Origin: Thermoplasmatota archaeon
GTDB taxonomy: Archaea; Thermoplasmatota; Thermoplasmata; UBA10834
Assembly: GCA_018818785.1 (NCBI GenBank)
Contig: JAHIRF010000006.1
Span: 223,636 to 287,635, forward strand
Direction: 5' to 3'
Length of the DNA stretch: 64,000 nt
Under the pieces are notes generated by a model. That model did no database searches. It was not told the origin of the DNA and worked only from the letters and a program-made list of their open reading frames with translations. Positions 7,991 to 16,773 of the stretch are shown here, piece after piece (the first letter of the stretch is position 1; every line of letters starts with the position of its first letter). The translations under genes and the position numbers were made by a program.

Positions 7991-8746
7991 TTATCTGCCG
8001 CCAGCAGGTAGCAGGGTCATCTCGATCCAGGTCGAGCTCGAGCTGGAGTACACATCGGTAACATCAGTCGAGACATCATCGACACCAGTTATGGTTATTC
8101 CCTGAACCTCGGTGTTCTCGTACGGCACGTTGTCCGGCAAGGCCGAGTCGATAGAGAACGTCAATCTGTACGTTCCAGCCTTGCAATCCAGAATCCTCGT
8201 GTCCCAGTTGTATCCAAATAGCAACTGCCCGAGCTGGTTGACCTCTGCGGAGTACGCATCGGTCGGACCATCGGCCCAGAGACCCTCAGCGACAGTTCCG
8301 TCCCAGACGTTCCTCAAGACCGCTCCAGTGCCAGGGTCGATCTCCTGGATCATGAAGTGGGCCCTGATTGTATAGACGGACGCCTGATGCGCGTAGTCCC
8401 ACAGAATCACTTCGGTCCTGATCTTGGATCCGGCCTTGAACTGGTGAAGGACGACGTCGTCCGACCAGTTCGCCAATACGTTCACTGGCTCGCCGTAGGC
8501 CATCAGTTCGTTACCTGTCGTCTCGTTCACGAATGGACCGAGGTCGAACAGGCCACCGGTGGTATAGATACCCGCGGTGCCGCCGACGACTTCGCCGAAG
8601 GCGATATTCTGGTTCATCTCGAACCCCATCACATCGGGTTTGTCCTTCTGATTGCCGTTCTCTCCAGCGAGTACATTGACGGACATCGCAGAGAATACCA
8701 AAAGGGCCATAGCCACAACTGATACACAAAACTTCTTCGCGTTCAT
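7991..8746 (-). CDS. Secreted protein, paralogue B of a tandem pair, unknown function
   Basis: A 251-residue exported protein with ATG at 8746 after GGGGGAG and a signal peptide (MNAKKFCVSVVAMALL, cleavage near VLAGEN). It shares RTEVILWD, YTIRAHF, the DGPTDAYSAEVNQLGQLL region and GYNWDT with the downstream paralogue. The N-terminal mature part FEMNQNIAFGEVV matches FFLNQSINFGERVV in paralogue A. The C-terminus ends SSSSTWIEMTLLPAGGR without a membrane anchor. About 290 bp separate it from paralogue A, long enough for an independent promoter. I do not recognise the domain. Confidence 0.75.
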   Translation of the reverse strand: MNAKKFCVSVVAMALLVFSAMSVNVLAGENGNQKDKPDVMGFEMNQNIAFGEVVGGTAGIYTTGGLFDLGPFVNETTGNELMAYGEPVNVLANWSDDVVLHQFKAGSKIRTEVILWDYAHQASVYTIRAHFMIQEIDPGTGAVLRNVWDGTVAEGLWADGPTDAYSAEVNQLGQLLFGYNWDTRILDCKAGTYRLTFSIDSALPDNVPYENTEVQGITITGVDDVSTDVTDVYSSSSSTWIEMTLLPAGGR

Positions 8747-8790
8747 TTTTCTCCCCCTCATTACACAGTTCGAGAGCAGCATCACATCGA

Positions 8791-8899
8791 TACTGACTCA
8801 CGACTCATGTTAGTAGATGCGACGTCATCGAGGGTTAGATTATGATTCTGGTACAAGACTAGAAATCATGTGGAGTCAGTACGACATCGACCTTATAAT
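8791..8899 (-). promoter_or_regulatory. Promoter and regulatory boxes of secreted gene B
   Basis: On the minus strand a TATA-like GATTATAAGG (8891-8900) is followed by GTACTGAC (8875-8882), then ATTTCTAGTCTTGTACCAGAATC (8844-8866), then AGTCAGTA (8791-8798). The GTACTGAC copy lies between the TATA box and the expected transcription start, a typical repressor position. The layout mirrors that of paralogue A. Confidence 0.5.
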
Positions 8900-9005
8900 C
8901 GCACTATCAAGAACCCATTATTGATTACAGCGTGAAGAGAAAGGCGGGCGACCGTGGAAAGATCATGCCCTGATAAGTGGTTTCCGCGCTGCCTCACCAG
9001 CAACG

Positions 9006-9971
9006 ATGATATACGAGGCGCCTCAATGCCTGTCATTGACGCACATGTCCCGAGCTAGACCGTTTCATGACATCCTTGACACCGTGGGCAATACACCTAT
9101 CGTCAGGCTCAATCGGATGGTCTCGACAGAAGCCGCGGAAGTATATGCGAAGCTCGAATCGTTCAACCCCATGTCCTCTGTCAAGGACAGGATAGCCAAG
9201 GGAATGATCGAGGAAGCTGAGAAGAAAGGTAAGGTGAAGAACGGGACGACGATCATCGAGCCTACTTCGGGCAACACTGGCATCGGCCTCGCGATGGTGT
9301 GCGCAGTCAAAGGATACAGGCTCATCCTGACGATGCCTGAGACCATGAGCATAGAGAGGAGGAAGCTGCTCTCAGCACTTGGCGCCGAGATAGTCCTCAC
9401 CCCTGGCTCTGAGGGCATGATTGGCGCGGTGAAAAAAGCTACTGAAGTCTCACTGGCAACTCCAGATTCGTTCATCCCACAGCAATTCGAGAACAAAGCG
9501 AATCCGAAGACCCATCGAAAGACGACGGCAAAGGAGATCATCAAAGCAGTCCCGAACATCGACGCATTCGTAGCTGGCGTTGGGACCGGAGGCACTATAA
9601 CCGGAGTAGGGAGTGTTTTGAGAAAGAAGCTCCCCGGCATCAGGATCGTGGCGGTCGAGCCCGAGGAATCACCTGTTCTCTCAGGCGGACCCGCCGGCCC
9701 GCATGGGATACAGGGCATCGGCGCGGGATTTGTTCCGAAGATATTCGACGAGGGCATAGTCCAGGACATAATTCGAGTATCCACGGAAAAGGCCAAGGGG
9801 ACATGCAGAGACCTTGCCAGGAAGGAAGGCATCCTGGCAGGGATATCATCGGGCGCAGCCACCTACGCCGCGATCCAAATAGCAGAGGAGATGGGCAAGG
9901 GCAAGACAGTAGTAGTCCTTCTTCCCGACACTGGAGAAAGGTATTTGAGCACCGACCTATTTGGAGAATAA
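9006..9971 (+). CDS. cysK: Cysteine synthase (O-acetylserine sulfhydrylase)
   Basis: A PLP enzyme that makes cysteine from O-acetylserine and sulfide. The family signature is present: PLP lysine Lys60 in [11 protein letters not shown], the substrate loop PTSGNTGIG near residue 86 and the phosphate-binding [10 protein letters not shown] near residue 195. ATG 9006 gives 321 residues; Met14 (9045) would give 308, nearer to the family norm, and neither has a good ribosome site. A weak TATA-like sequence near 8972 favours 9006 as a leaderless start. It heads an operon with cysE 4 bp later and cysS, so the O-acetylserine route is intended. A cystathionine beta-synthase-like activity is less likely. 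Confidence 0.93.
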   Translation: MIYEAPQCLSLTHMSRARPFHDILDTVGNTPIVRLNRMVSTEAAEVYAKLESFNPMSSVKDRIAKGMIEEAEKKGKVKNGTTIIEPTSGNTGIGLAMVCAVKGYRLILTMPETMSIERRKLLSALGAEIVLTPGSEGMIGAVKKATEVSLATPDSFIPQQFENKANPKTHRKTTAKEIIKAVPNIDAFVAGVGTGGTITGVGSVLRKKLPGIRIVAVEPEESPVLSGGPAGPHGIQGIGAGFVPKIFDEGIVQDIIRVSTEKAKGTCRDLARKEGILAGISSGAATYAAIQIAEEMGKGKTVVVLLPDTGERYLSTDLFGE

Positions 9972-9975
9972 CTGT

Positions 9976-10698
9976 ATGGCAAAGGGCGCGAAGAGCGATC
10001 TGGACATAGTGATGGAGAGGGATCCAGCTCCGAAGAGCAGGTCTGAAGCCCTCCTGTTCAGCGCGGGACTCCATGCGATCAGGCTCTATAGATTGTCAAA
10101 CAGACTCTACCATAGGAAACACTTCATGACCGCAAGGGCGTTCAACTATCTCGCGCGCGTGCTTACGGGCTCGGACATACACCCTGGGGCGACGATCGGC
10201 GAGGGTTTCTTCATCGACCATGCGACAGGGGTAGTCATTGGTGAGACCTCTGAGATAGGCAACAATGTGTCCATCTACCAGGGTGTGACTCTCGGGGGCG
10301 TCCGCGCAGACAAGAAGAAGAGGCATCCGACTATCGGAAACAATGTGTCGATAGGCGCTGGTGCCACTATACTGGGCCCTGTCACCATAGGGGACAACGT
10401 CCGTGTGGGCGCAGGATCCGTCGTGGTCAAATCAGTCCCGCCGAACTGTACCGTAGTCGGCATTCCTGCGAAGATCGTCAAGCGCGAGGGTACGACCAGC
10501 ATAGATCTCCACCACGATGAGCTTCCCGACCCTGTGGTGAACGCATTCGTAGACATGTGCCATAGTCTCTCGGAGATGGAGTACAGACTAGAGATGATAG
10601 AGAAGAAGCTCGGCATGGAAACCGCGAAAAAGATGGCCTCCGCGAAGACCGAGGCCAGAGCTGAAGAATTGAGTTGCCCAGTCGAGCAGAAGGATTAA
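9976..10698 (+). CDS. cysE: Serine O-acetyltransferase
   Basis: This enzyme acetylates serine with acetyl-CoA to give the CysK substrate. The 240-residue protein has an N-terminal helical part and a left-handed parallel beta-helix of hexapeptide repeats (for example IGNNVSIYQGVTLGG and IGNNVSIGAGATILG). The catalytic-site motif FIDHATGVVIGE is visible, with the active-site His in DHATG. ATG 9976 is preceded by GGAG at 9963-9966, inside the end of cysK, so the two are coupled. The tail after the helix is long and charged and lacks the usual CysK-binding terminal Ile; the protein ends in EQKD. Confidence 0.93.
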   Translation: MAKGAKSDLDIVMERDPAPKSRSEALLFSAGLHAIRLYRLSNRLYHRKHFMTARAFNYLARVLTGSDIHPGATIGEGFFIDHATGVVIGETSEIGNNVSIYQGVTLGGVRADKKKRHPTIGNNVSIGAGATILGPVTIGDNVRVGAGSVVVKSVPPNCTVVGIPAKIVKREGTTSIDLHHDELPDPVVNAFVDMCHSLSEMEYRLEMIEKKLGMETAKKMASAKTEARAEELSCPVEQKD

Positions 10699-10730
10699 TA
10701 ATACCAGGGATAATCTCAATGGAGATATCC

Positions 10731-12209
10731 ATGGCCCTTATCATTCACAACACTCTCACACGCAATAAACAACCCTTCGAACCACTCATCAAGGGCAAGG
10801 TCGGGATATATGTCTGCGGCGTGACCGTCTACGACCATTCTCATCTGGGGCATGCCAAGTCAGCGATAAACTTCGACCTCATCGTGCGCTACCTGAGATA
10901 CAAAGGATACGATGTCACCCACATCACGAACTTCACCGATGTCGATGACAAGATCATCGCAAGGGCAAATGAGATGGGGATAGAACCTCTGGAATTGTCG
11001 CGGACGATGATAGAGAAGTACCACAAGGATATGAGTTCTCTGAAGGTCAAGAGGGCGGATGTGTATCCGAAGGCGAGCGAGACCATCCCCGACATGATCT
11101 CTATGGTATCCGGACTGATAGAGAGAGGATACGCATACGAATCGAATGGGTCGGTCTATTTCTCCGTCAGCAAGGCCAAGGAATATGGCAAGCTTTCAGG
11201 ACAGAGCCTCGACCAGATGGTCGCCGGAGCAAGGATCGAACCAGGCGAGGACAAGCGGGATCCGATGGATTTCGCGCTCTGGAAGGCAGCGAAACCGGGA
11301 GAGGTGTTCTGGGAGAGCCCGTGGGGAAAGGGCAGACCAGGTTGGCACATAGAATGTTCGGCCATGTGTTTGAAGCACATAGGGAAGACCGTCGACATAC
11401 ATGGCGGGGGCACCGACTTGGTGTTCCCTCATCACGAGAACGAGATCCTCCAGTCAGAGGCATATAACGACGCACCTTATGTCCGATATTGGATGCACAA
11501 CGGGATGCTCACGATCGACAGCGAAAAGATGTCGAAATCCCTCAAGAACTTCTTCTCCATCGAGGACATTCTCAAGAAGTACGCGCCAGAGGTACTGAGG
11601 TTCTTCATACTGAATGCGAGCTATCGAGCACCCCTCGACTACGATGAGGGATCATTGGACGAGACGAAGAAGGCGCTCGAGAAGCTCCAGAACAGCTACG
11701 GCTCGATGAAGAATGCCATTAGTCTCGCTTCAGGAACGGATGATGCGAAAGCCTTGACCGAGAAGGCCATGACAGACTTCGAGGCACGCATGGATGACGA
11801 CTTCTCGAGCCGAGAGGCCATCGCTGTGATGTACGATCTGACAAGAGAGGCGAACCGACTTCACTCTGATGGCAGGCTGAGCAAGCAAGGTGCTGAGAAC
11901 GTAGTGGCTGTGCTAGACAAGTTCAATGACCTGTTCGATGTGCTCACTGATAGAAAGACCAATGTGGTGAAGGAAGATAACGTCTCAGCCAGTGAACAAG
12001 TCTCAGCCGAGGTCTCTGGGGAGAACCTTGATGATGTGAGTGCTGATGAACTGGCGGATGAAGGACGCATAAGATTCTGGGTACTGAGACGGGAAACTGC
12101 GAGGAAGACCAAGGATTTCGCATATGCAGACAGGATAAGGAACAAGCTCGCAGAGTTCGGCATCGATATACAGGATTCGAAAGAAGGTGCCGTATGGAAG
12201 CGAAAGTGA
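10731..12209 (+). CDS. cysS: Cysteinyl-tRNA synthetase
   Basis: A class I synthetase that charges tRNA-Cys. The Zn-binding cysteine YVCGVTVYDHSHLGHAK (residues 27-43) includes the HIGH-like HSHLGH; the KMSKS loop is EKMSKSLKNF near residue 266; HxxH zinc ligands occur in FPHHENE. The start is ambiguous: ATG 10731 follows GGAGATAT at good spacing, while ATG 10719 would add four residues. It follows cysE by about 30 bp and overlaps the radical SAM gene. Having a direct CysS together with CysE/CysK means this organism does not need the SepRS/SepCysS route, at least by what is seen here. Confidence 0.95.
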   Translation: MALIIHNTLTRNKQPFEPLIKGKVGIYVCGVTVYDHSHLGHAKSAINFDLIVRYLRYKGYDVTHITNFTDVDDKIIARANEMGIEPLELSRTMIEKYHKDMSSLKVKRADVYPKASETIPDMISMVSGLIERGYAYESNGSVYFSVSKAKEYGKLSGQSLDQMVAGARIEPGEDKRDPMDFALWKAAKPGEVFWESPWGKGRPGWHIECSAMCLKHIGKTVDIHGGGTDLVFPHHENEILQSEAYNDAPYVRYWMHNGMLTIDSEKMSKSLKNFFSIEDILKKYAPEVLRFFILNASYRAPLDYDEGSLDETKKALEKLQNSYGSMKNAISLASGTDDAKALTEKAMTDFEARMDDDFSSREAIAVMYDLTREANRLHSDGRLSKQGAENVVAVLDKFNDLFDVLTDRKTNVVKEDNVSASEQVSAEVSGENLDDVSADELADEGRIRFWVLRRETARKTKDFAYADRIRNKLAEFGIDIQDSKEGAVWKRK

Positions 12210-13234
12210 GCCGTGAGACCGCAAAGAAGAAGGCCGAGATGTTGGCCGGTGGGGCGGTTCTGATACCAAAGGATTTCAGATTGCCGTTCCCTGCCAGCAG
12301 GTCCACAGCGGGTCCTGGAGCAGGTCATAGATCGGTCGTGTTCTCATTCGGCGGCACCAGGGCGAAGAAGGCGGTTTCGCGCGAAGGAGGAGAGTTCGAA
12401 CTCGTCGTTGAGGGAGATTCGTATTCGCTCATGAGAGGAGGGTTTTTGTTCATCGAGAAAGTTGAGCTCGTGCCAACACTGATGCATGCACCATTCCAGG
12501 CTTTTGTCAACATCGACAGCAGGTGCATCTACGACTGCAAGTTCTGCAACTCACCTAGATTGGCGGACGATGCGACGAAGAATCTCAGCGACGACAGGAT
12601 AATCGAGATGATCCTCGGAGCATCTAAGGAAGATGGTTTCCAAGCGGTTGCGTTCACAAGCGGCGTCGCAGAATCCCCGATGATGACCGTTCGTAGGATG
12701 GCGGGCCTCGTGAAGAGAGTGAAACAACTTCTGCCAGACACGCCCATCGGTGTCGAGCCTTATGCCACTAGACCAGATGAGGTCGAGATCCTCCTAGAAG
12801 CCGGTGCGGATGAGATCAAGATAAACATCGAGACCTTCGATAGAGACATATTCGAGAAGATCTGCGATGATATGGATTTCGATCAGATACTCCATGCGAT
12901 AAACCACTCGGGAGAGGTGTTCGGCGAGAATCGAGTCTGCTCGAACATAATATTCGGCCTCGGAGAGACCGACGAGAACATCCTAGAAGGAACCAAGGTG
13001 CTGGCGAACATGGGGGCAGTCGCGACGTTGAGGGCACTCCGGAGAGACGAACTCAATACGGCCGGACTGGAAGGGGCCCTCGGCCCGTTGGAACCTGTTT
13101 CCGCCGAGCGCATGCTGACGTTGGCGGACGGACAGAAGAAGATATTCACCGATTATGGATTATCCCCGCTCAGGTTCAAAACGATGTGCCACGCATGTCT
13201 ATCATGCGACATTGTCCCGTTCTGGGATGTATGA
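12194..13234 (+). CDS. Radical SAM protein, BioB-like, function unassigned
   Basis: The 346-residue protein carries the radical SAM motif C-X3-C-X2-C at Cys111, Cys115 and Cys118 (RCIYDCKFC), followed by the TIM-barrel elements seen in the biotin/lipoyl synthase branch (for example GLGETDENI near residue 255). A second cysteine group near the C-terminus, CHACLSC (332-338), could hold an auxiliary cluster or substrate. The gene overlaps cysS by 16 bp, so it is co-translated with cysteine metabolism genes, hinting at sulfur insertion or a modification that uses cysteine. An archaeal lipoate-synthase-like role is possible but not shown. ATG 12194 follows AAGGTG. Confidence 0.8.
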   Translation: MEAKVSRETAKKKAEMLAGGAVLIPKDFRLPFPASRSTAGPGAGHRSVVFSFGGTRAKKAVSREGGEFELVVEGDSYSLMRGGFLFIEKVELVPTLMHAPFQAFVNIDSRCIYDCKFCNSPRLADDATKNLSDDRIIEMILGASKEDGFQAVAFTSGVAESPMMTVRRMAGLVKRVKQLLPDTPIGVEPYATRPDEVEILLEAGADEIKINIETFDRDIFEKICDDMDFDQILHAINHSGEVFGENRVCSNIIFGLGETDENILEGTKVLANMGAVATLRALRRDELNTAGLEGALGPLEPVSAERMLTLADGQKKIFTDYGLSPLRFKTMCHACLSCDIVPFWDV

Positions 13235-13238
13235 CCCG

Positions 13239-14909
13239 TCACTTGTGAGTGAACACGCATCGGATCGTAGGCGACACCGATTCCACCCTGACAAAGGCGA
13301 ACCTCTCGAGCTGGACGACCGACTCATGTGCCTTGGATAGCAGTGGTTCTGCAAGTCCGTTCTTCGTGCTGCCGTCGGTCATGAGCACCTCCGCGGGAAC
13401 AGCATTTCCTGGGACCCAATGGACAATATGGACCCCTTCCTTGAGAACGGAAAGGTCATTCCCAGCATAGATCATCCTATCTTCCTTCAGTTCCACATTG
13501 CATAGGTCCTTCAGACGCAGTCTCGTGGGAGAGTCCTTCAGATCATTCCGGTCGATAAAGACATGCGCTCCGGGTGCGACTCTCATTTCCCTTGTCCCAC
13601 GTTCGGGATGTTCAGGATGAAACGGAGCCTTTGCGACCAGCTCGGAATCTGTTCCGGAGAATGTGAATCGGATAGGATCGTTCACGAAGAAATATCGATT
13701 CGCTCCATCATCGATTAGCTCCCTGTTGAATGTGAATAAGGTCTTCCAGGAGAATTCGATGTCGACTTCTTTGATGCCAGTCTCGACCCAGTAGCGTCTT
13801 ATGGCCTCTGACCTGACCCCTCGGCGCCTCATAGATGCGAGCGTGCCCAGTTGAGGGTCGTCCCACGATGTGTATAGGCCCTCTTTGATGCCGTTGGCCA
13901 TCTTTGAAGTCGATAGCTGGGCATCCTCGACCGATACGCGTCCGTAATGGATGTATTCCGGTCTCTTCCATCCGAAATAATCGTAGATATACTCCTGCCT
14001 ATGGGTGTTGTTCAGATGGTCCTTGCCCCGCAGGACATGGGTCAGGTCCAGCAGATGGTCGTCTATGGCTACGGACAAGTTCATGAGAGGATAGACCCTG
14101 TACTTCGAACCCGTCCTTGGATGAGGGGTGTCATCAATTCTGAGCGCGACGAAGTCGCGTATGGCGGGATTCGGATGCTGCAGATCGGTCTTGACCACAA
14201 TTGATGCTTCTTCGGGTTTGTAGGACCCGTCGAACATCTTGTCCCAGCGAACCATCTGCTCATCTAGCGGCTGCTCCCTGTGCTCGCACGCCTTCTTGTG
14301 ATTCTTCAGATCACGCCATGCATCGATCTTGCATGTGCAGACATATGCCTTCCCCATCTCGAGAAGCTTCTTGGCAATGTCGTAATAGATTTCGAACCGG
14401 TCGCTCTGTATCACGGTTTTGTGTATCTTGACTCCGAGCCAATCTAGATCTGCGGGTATCGTGTCATAACCGGAAGGGTCGATCCTTGCGGGATCGGTAT
14501 CCTCGAACCTGTTGTAGCATATCCCGCCGTAGCGTTTCACGTACTCATCGTTAAGGACGGCCATGCGACTGTGGCCTATGTGGAGGGGGCCGGACGGATT
14601 GGGAGCCATGCGCATACGGACCTCCCCCACGACACCCTTGAGGTCGGGTAGAGTGTTGTCCCTGTGCTTTGATTCCCGGACCAGCAGTTCTGGAGCGACC
14701 TCTTCCAAGGCCTTCTTCTGAGCATCTGGAGACAGACCGTTGACTTCGTCAATCACGCCCTTTGCCAGCGAAGACACTTCCTTCGCCTTTGGTCTGAGTT
14801 CTGGGTTCTCTGCCATGACCTTGCCCAGAACAGCACCCATCGTGGCTCTGCCATCGTAGAATACGGCGTTCTGGAGGGCATACTTGCGCACGATCGATTC
14901 TATGTCCAC
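13239..14909 (-). CDS. gltX: Glutamyl-tRNA synthetase, archaeal type
   Basis: A class I synthetase of 556 residues. The HIGH motif appears as PSGPLHIGHSRM and the KMSKS-like loop as LSTSKMANGIKEG, both in the archaeal/eukaryotic GluRS/GlnRS arrangement. The C-terminal half has the beta-barrel anticodon-binding domain. In archaea this enzyme is normally non-discriminating, also making Glu-tRNA-Gln for the GatDE amidotransferase; that is family knowledge. It is convergent with the radical SAM gene (4 bp between stop codons). ATG 14909 begins MDIESIV. Confidence 0.95.
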   Translation of the reverse strand: MDIESIVRKYALQNAVFYDGRATMGAVLGKVMAENPELRPKAKEVSSLAKGVIDEVNGLSPDAQKKALEEVAPELLVRESKHRDNTLPDLKGVVGEVRMRMAPNPSGPLHIGHSRMAVLNDEYVKRYGGICYNRFEDTDPARIDPSGYDTIPADLDWLGVKIHKTVIQSDRFEIYYDIAKKLLEMGKAYVCTCKIDAWRDLKNHKKACEHREQPLDEQMVRWDKMFDGSYKPEEASIVVKTDLQHPNPAIRDFVALRIDDTPHPRTGSKYRVYPLMNLSVAIDDHLLDLTHVLRGKDHLNNTHRQEYIYDYFGWKRPEYIHYGRVSVEDAQLSTSKMANGIKEGLYTSWDDPQLGTLASMRRRGVRSEAIRRYWVETGIKEVDIEFSWKTLFTFNRELIDDGANRYFFVNDPIRFTFSGTDSELVAKAPFHPEHPERGTREMRVAPGAHVFIDRNDLKDSPTRLRLKDLCNVELKEDRMIYAGNDLSVLKEGVHIVHWVPGNAVPAEVLMTDGSTKNGLAEPLLSKAHESVVQLERFAFVRVESVSPTIRCVFTHK

Positions 14910-15058
14910 GTCGCCTCGATTGATTGGTGCCTATAAGAAGTTTGACCAGATGATTGTGGGGACCAGTCGAAGAAGCCAGGCACGATCTTATCCATTTGAC
15001 CCTGACGAAAGGATAGAAATACGAATTAAATCATCCATCGACCGGTGATCATCTGTCC

Positions 15059-16318
15059 ATGAGGGCGATGCTGGACAAAATGGAAGAGACGGTCGTTATC
15101 AAGGGAAGGGTCTCGAAGGAGCTCGAGGTAACGAAGTACCTGCTGAAGGCTAGCACAAAGCCGATCCTATTCGAAGACCTCGAAGGCTATACGGCCGTGG
15201 GCAACCTATGGTCCACAAGAGAGAGGGTAGCCGCGGCCATGGGAACGACTCCTTCCGAGCTTCCGGGAAAGATGTTGAAAGCCATGGATTCGCCATCACC
15301 TCCACAAGAGATAGAGAATGCGCCCTTCGATAGGAACGTGCTAGATGATTTCGACCTCCGAGCATCTGCGATCCCGAGATTCTACAAGACCGATGGCGGA
15401 AGATATGTCACCGCGGGAGTCGTCGTCGCGGAACATGACGGAATCAAGAACATGTCGTTCCACAGATTGATGCTCCTCGATGAGCGCAGATTCGCTGTCA
15501 GAGTGGTCCCCAGACACCTACACGCACTGCACAAACGTGCGAAGGCGAAAGGTGAGGAACTCAAAGTGGCGGTCGCGATCGGCCTATGTCCGGCCGTGAT
15601 GCTGTCAGCCGCGATGAATCTGGAGCTGGGGAAGAACGAGTTGGATGTGGCCAATTCACTCAGACAGCTGTGCATGAACGAGCCTGTGTATGTCAAGAAG
15701 ATCAGGAACGGATTATTGGTCCCGGCATTCGCTGAATATGTGTTCGAGGGGAGATTGACCGACAGGATCGATGACGAAGGGCCTTTTGTCGACATCACTG
15801 GCACCGTCGACCCTGTCAGGAAACAGCCCGTGATGGAGATCGACAGGATATATCACAAGGACGACCCCATCTTCCAGATGATCCTTCCTGGCTGGGAGGA
15901 ACACTATCTCATGATGGGCATGCCCAGAGAACCAGTGATTAAGAGGGCGGTCAATGTCGCCGTACCCGAGGTACACGGAGTACGTCTCACGGAGGGCGGG
16001 TGCTGTTGGCTGCATGGGATCGTCTCTATCACCAAGCAGAAGGAAGGTGATTCGGTCAACGCCATAATGGCAGCCCTGGGTGCCCATCCATCGATGAAGA
16101 TGGTCACGATAGTCGATGATGACATCGACATATACAACGACCAAGAGGTCGAATGGGCGGTGTCGACCAGGTTCCAAGGGCATAAGGGCCTGGTCATGAT
16201 AGAGAATGCGAGAGGTAGCAGCCTTGACCCGAGTGCCGATGAGACCACGACAAAGATGGGGATCGACGCGACAAAGCCGATGGGGGTCGAAGGATTCGAC
16301 CGTGTGAAACCAGAGTGA
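15059..16318 (+). CDS. UbiD-family prenyl-FMN decarboxylase
   Basis: A 419-residue member of the UbiD family, which decarboxylates unsaturated acids using prenylated FMN made by UbiX. The N-terminal ILFEDLEGYTAVGNL and the central IPRFYKTDGGRYVTAGVVV and MSFHRLML blocks are family hallmarks. In many archaea the single UbiD homologue decarboxylates anhydromevalonate phosphate in isoprenoid synthesis; this is a reasonable candidate, but the window also encodes a classical mevalonate-pathway decarboxylase-like protein. ATG 15059 follows GGTGATC with good spacing, and a TATA-like GAATTAAATC lies near 15023. No ubiX is seen nearby. Confidence 0.85.
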   Translation: MRAMLDKMEETVVIKGRVSKELEVTKYLLKASTKPILFEDLEGYTAVGNLWSTRERVAAAMGTTPSELPGKMLKAMDSPSPPQEIENAPFDRNVLDDFDLRASAIPRFYKTDGGRYVTAGVVVAEHDGIKNMSFHRLMLLDERRFAVRVVPRHLHALHKRAKAKGEELKVAVAIGLCPAVMLSAAMNLELGKNELDVANSLRQLCMNEPVYVKKIRNGLLVPAFAEYVFEGRLTDRIDDEGPFVDITGTVDPVRKQPVMEIDRIYHKDDPIFQMILPGWEEHYLMMGMPREPVIKRAVNVAVPEVHGVRLTEGGCCWLHGIVSITKQKEGDSVNAIMAALGAHPSMKMVTIVDDDIDIYNDQEVEWAVSTRFQGHKGLVMIENARGSSLDPSADETTTKMGIDATKPMGVEGFDRVKPE

Positions 16319-16355
16319 CCATTTCGACGTCGAGTGAGCGATGATTCAGGCGCAA

Positions 16356-16368
16356 ACCATTAAATATA
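16356..16368 (+). promoter_or_regulatory. TATA box of the IscA-like gene
   Basis: ACCATTAAATATAG lies about 38 nt before the preferred ATG at 16401 and fits an archaeal TATA element. Confidence 0.5.
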
Positions 16369-16400
16369 GTCCATACCTCACTTCTAATGAAGTGAACCAA

Positions 16401-16718
16401 ATGGTCACCGTCACACCGAAAGCAATAGAGACGATAAAGGCGATCCTAGCCGAGGAGAAGAAGAACGAGCCCATCAGGATTTTCTTTGGAGGGCAATCAT
16501 GCTCCGGCCCAGCATACATGATGGGGTTCGACAAGCTCACTGAAAACGATGTCGAGATCAAGGTAGATGGGTTCACACTGATACACGAGAAGTCGCTTGA
16601 AGAGAACCTCAAGGACGCTGTCGTTGATTCCGTCGAGACCCCACAGGGCCCTGGAGTCGTCATACGGGTGAAGTCCACCGGTGACTCCTGCAGCGGCGGA
16701 TGCGCAGGATGTCACTAG
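16401..16718 (+). CDS. IscA/HesB-like Fe-S cluster carrier
   Basis: A 105-residue protein of the HesB/IscA family that carries or transfers Fe-S clusters. The fold marks are VTPKAIETIKAIL at the N-terminus, GGQSCSGPAYMMGFD in the middle and an EENLKDAVVD region. The usual C-terminal CGC is replaced by a richer cluster, CSGGCAGC. The preferred ATG 16401 gives the family N-terminus (MVTVTPKAI); an upstream start at 16341 would overlap the TATA box. It could donate clusters to the radical SAM and other Fe-S proteins in the window. Confidence 0.85.
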   Translation: MVTVTPKAIETIKAILAEEKKNEPIRIFFGGQSCSGPAYMMGFDKLTENDVEIKVDGFTLIHEKSLEENLKDAVVDSVETPQGPGVVIRVKSTGDSCSGGCAGCH

Positions 16719-16773
16719 TTTCATGGTGCCTACGAGAAAACATTCATAGGCCCAGGCGCGTTGTCAAGAGCTT

